Shown here one piece after another: positions 12,184-13,891 of a stretch of DNA of 13,891 nucleotides. The stretch covers positions 1 through 13,891 of the forward strand of contig JACVRP010000047.1 in NCBI GenBank assembly GCA_014534385.1. The letters are read 5' to 3'. The notes below the pieces were generated by a model. It did not search any database. It saw only the letters and a list, made by a program, of their open reading frames with translations, and was not told the DNA's origin. Origin of the DNA: Cyanobacteria bacterium Co-bin13 (GTDB taxonomy: Bacteria > Cyanobacteriota > Cyanobacteriia > Phormidesmidales > Phormidesmidaceae). Numbering within the stretch: position 1 is the first letter of the stretch; each line of letters opens with the position of its first letter. The position numbers were made by a program, and so were the translations under genes.

Positions 12184-13891
12184 ATGGACGCTCCCCGTCT
12201 GCACCCCGACACTATTGAGGCAGTTCGCGATCGCGCCGATATCGTAGACGTGGTTTCGGAGCACGTAGTTTTAAAGAAGCAGGGCAAAGACTTTGTTGGG
12301 CTGTGCCCTTTTCATGATGACAAGTCGCCCAGCTTTAGCGTCAGCCCTGGCAAGCAGTTTTACTATTGCTTTTCCTGTGGGGCAGGGGGCAATACGTTTA
12401 AGTTTTTGATGGAGCTGAACAAGCGTTCCTTTACCGATGTGGTGCTGGACCTGGCCCGCCGCTACCAGGTGCCGGTTAAGACACTAGAACCAGCTAAACG
12501 TCAGGAGCTGCAGCGGCAGCTCACCCTGCGAGAGCAGCTGTTTGAGATCTTGGCGGTGACGGCTAAGTTCTATGAACACGCGCTGCACCAGTCGGATGGG
12601 GCTGAGGCGCTGGCCTACCTAAAAGCGCAGCGGGGGCTAGGCGACGAGACTATCCAACAGTTTCAGCTGGGGTTTGCGCCGGGGGGCTGGCAAACGCTTT
12701 ATGGCTACCTGGTCGATCAGAAACGCTATCCGGTGGAGCTGGTAGAAAAGGCCGGGCTGATCGTACCTCGCCAGGGCAGCAGCGGCTATTACGATCGCTT
12801 CCGGGATCGGCTGATGATCCCAATTCGCGATGCTCAAAGCCGGGTAATTGGCTTTGGCGGTCGCTCCCTGGGCGATGAAAAGCCCAAGTATCTCAACTCG
12901 CCCGACACTGAGCTGTTTGACAAGGGCAAAATGCTCTATGGGCTGGATATGGCTAAGGCTGCGATCGCAAAAGACGACCGAGCCATCGTCGTCGAGGGCT
13001 ACTTCGACGTCATCGCCCTCCATGCCGCAGGCTTTGCCAACGCCGTAGCCGCCCTCGGCACCGCCCTCAATGCTGCCCAGGTGCGGCTACTGCTGCGCTA
13101 CACCGAGTCCAAGCAAATCCTGCTCAACTTTGATGCCGATGCTGCTGGCGTCAAAGCGGCAGAGCGGGCCATCGGGGAAGTAGCCACCATGGCTCTGCGA
13201 GGAGACGTGCAGCTGCGGGTGCTCAACATTCCCCAGGGCAAAGACCCCGACGAGTTTCTCAAAACCCACGTTGCCGAAGAGTACCGGGCGCTGATCGAGG
13301 CAGCTCCCCTGTGGATTGATTGGCAGATCCAGCAGGTGCTCAAAGACCGCGACCTGCACCAGGCCGACCAGTTCCAGCAGACCACCCAGGACATTGTCAC
13401 CCTGCTGAGCGAAATCGCCAACGCCGATACCCGCACCCACTACATTCGCCACTGCGCCGAAATCTTTAGCCACGGCGACAGCCGCCTAGTGCCCCTGCTA
13501 GCCGAGAACCTAGTAGCCCAGGTACGGCGACAGCGGCGGGCCGCCACCGGCGACCCCAAGCGCAAAGTCGATCTGCCCCCCCTACCTTGGAAGACCAGCG
13601 CCCTAGAACAGGCCGAAGCTGCCCTGCTACGCCTCTTTCTCCATGCTCCCGACTATCGCCAGGCCGTCGCTGCCGCCCTAGAAGACCGAGACCTGCAGTT
13701 CAGCTACTCCCATCACCGCGCCCTGTGGCGGCTGATGCAGCAAATCCTGACCACCCCGCTCCAGCCTATTCCAGCGCTGCCAGAACCTGAGGTCGAGCCA
13801 GCCCCCGTCGATCTGGTGGTGCTGCTGCGCAACCACATGGCTGAGATCGACAGCTCTGTCAGCCAGCTGCAGCACCTGCTCTACCTCGACG
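12184..13891 (+). CDS. dnaG: DNA primase DnaG (C-terminus beyond window edge)
   Basis: DnaG makes the RNA primers for replication and works with the replicative helicase DnaB. The frame is open for 569 codons from ATG 12184 to the right edge, with no stop or frameshift, so the gene is intact here but incomplete. Domains in order: the CHC2 zinc-binding domain with C41-x2-H44 and C62-x2-C65; the polymerase N-terminal lobe (about 110-250, including FGGRSL and KPKYLNSPDTELFDKG); the TOPRIM catalytic domain with E271 in VVEGYFDV and D317/D319 in LLNFDADAAG, then GKDPDEFL (352-359); and the beginning of the C-terminal DnaB-binding region (about 380 on), with a proline-rich linker near 526-541. No clear Shine-Dalgarno precedes the ATG, but the start (HPDTIEAVRDRADIVDVVS) matches the family. 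The usual bacterial rpsU-dnaG-rpoD operon is not seen upstream, as expected in cyanobacteria. Confidence 0.97.
   Translation, partial: MDAPRLHPDTIEAVRDRADIVDVVSEHVVLKKQGKDFVGLCPFHDDKSPSFSVSPGKQFYYCFSCGAGGNTFKFLMELNKRSFTDVVLDLARRYQVPVKTLEPAKRQELQRQLTLREQLFEILAVTAKFYEHALHQSDGAEALAYLKAQRGLGDETIQQFQLGFAPGGWQTLYGYLVDQKRYPVELVEKAGLIVPRQGSSGYYDRFRDRLMIPIRDAQSRVIGFGGRSLGDEKPKYLNSPDTELFDKGKMLYGLDMAKAAIAKDDRAIVVEGYFDVIALHAAGFANAVAALGTALNAAQVRLLLRYTESKQILLNFDADAAGVKAAERAIGEVATMALRGDVQLRVLNIPQGKDPDEFLKTHVAEEYRALIEAAPLWIDWQIQQVLKDRDLHQADQFQQTTQDIVTLLSEIANADTRTHYIRHCAEIFSHGDSRLVPLLAENLVAQVRRQRRAATGDPKRKVDLPPLPWKTSALEQAEAALLRLFLHAPDYRQAVAAALEDRDLQFSYSHHRALWRLMQQILTTPLQPIPALPEPEVEPAPVDLVVLLRNHMAEIDSSVSQLQHLLYLD

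Noticed and set aside
1..13891. CRISPR arrays, tRNA/rRNA genes, transposases, integrases, phage genes
   Set aside because: No regularly spaced repeats, no cloverleaf-type sequences, and no reading frames of these families were found on either strand by eye.

Overview
The window reads as a stretch of cyanobacterial chromosome, most likely from a filamentous Leptolyngbya/Nodosilinea-like lineage. The genus is an inference. The evidence is nine copies of the octamer GCGATCGC (the cyanobacterial HIP1 site), a gene for the beta-carboxysome shell protein CcmP, a PAS/GAF histidine kinase with the cyanobacterial-type ATP-lid sequence, and a trpB that stands alone. There are no tRNA or rRNA genes, CRISPR arrays, transposases or phage genes. 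Most of it is core genome.

Layout. Positions 1-190 hold the 5' end of a pentapeptide-repeat protein gene on the minus strand, cut by the window edge. Positions 191-886 are a gene-poor spacer with hairpins and a candidate structured RNA. A small ribbon-helix-helix gene (887-1123, +) then meets a GNAT acetyltransferase gene (1278-1883, -) across a probable shared terminator. A divergent promoter region leads into a plus-strand run: a six-helix membrane class III nucleotide cyclase (2004-3260), trpB with its own promoter and terminator (3356-4615), and a short RNase D-type exonuclease (4711-5337). A 90-residue unknown protein lies on the minus strand (5342-5614). It is followed on the plus strand by a 53-residue coiled-coil protein (5906-6067) and mazG (6162-6980). 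A large sensor histidine kinase (7001-9442, -) and ccmP (9809-10450, +) diverge from a 366-bp spacer that holds a G-free, C-rich tract able to form G-quadruplexes on the minus strand. A CNNM/CorC-family membrane protein (10467-11807, -) converges on ccmP and diverges from dnaG (12184 to the right edge, +) across a 376-bp spacer.

How the genes relate. Nearly every gene looks like its own transcription unit, with frequent strand switches, as is usual in cyanobacteria. Metabolic and housekeeping roles dominate: tryptophan synthesis, RNA 3' processing, nucleotide-pool cleaning, replication priming. The only thematic link is inferential. The cyclase has the class IIIb signature (Thr in place of the adenine-specifying Asp), a subclass known for bicarbonate/CO2 responsiveness, and ccmP encodes a carboxysome shell component, so two genes relevant to inorganic carbon lie about 6.5 kb apart. 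I did not find a clear multi-gene novel system. The most interesting unexplained items are the competing RNA hairpins at 498-590, the quadruplex-prone tract abutting the ccmP promoter, the two small proteins around 5342-6067, and the repeat motifs in front of dnaG.
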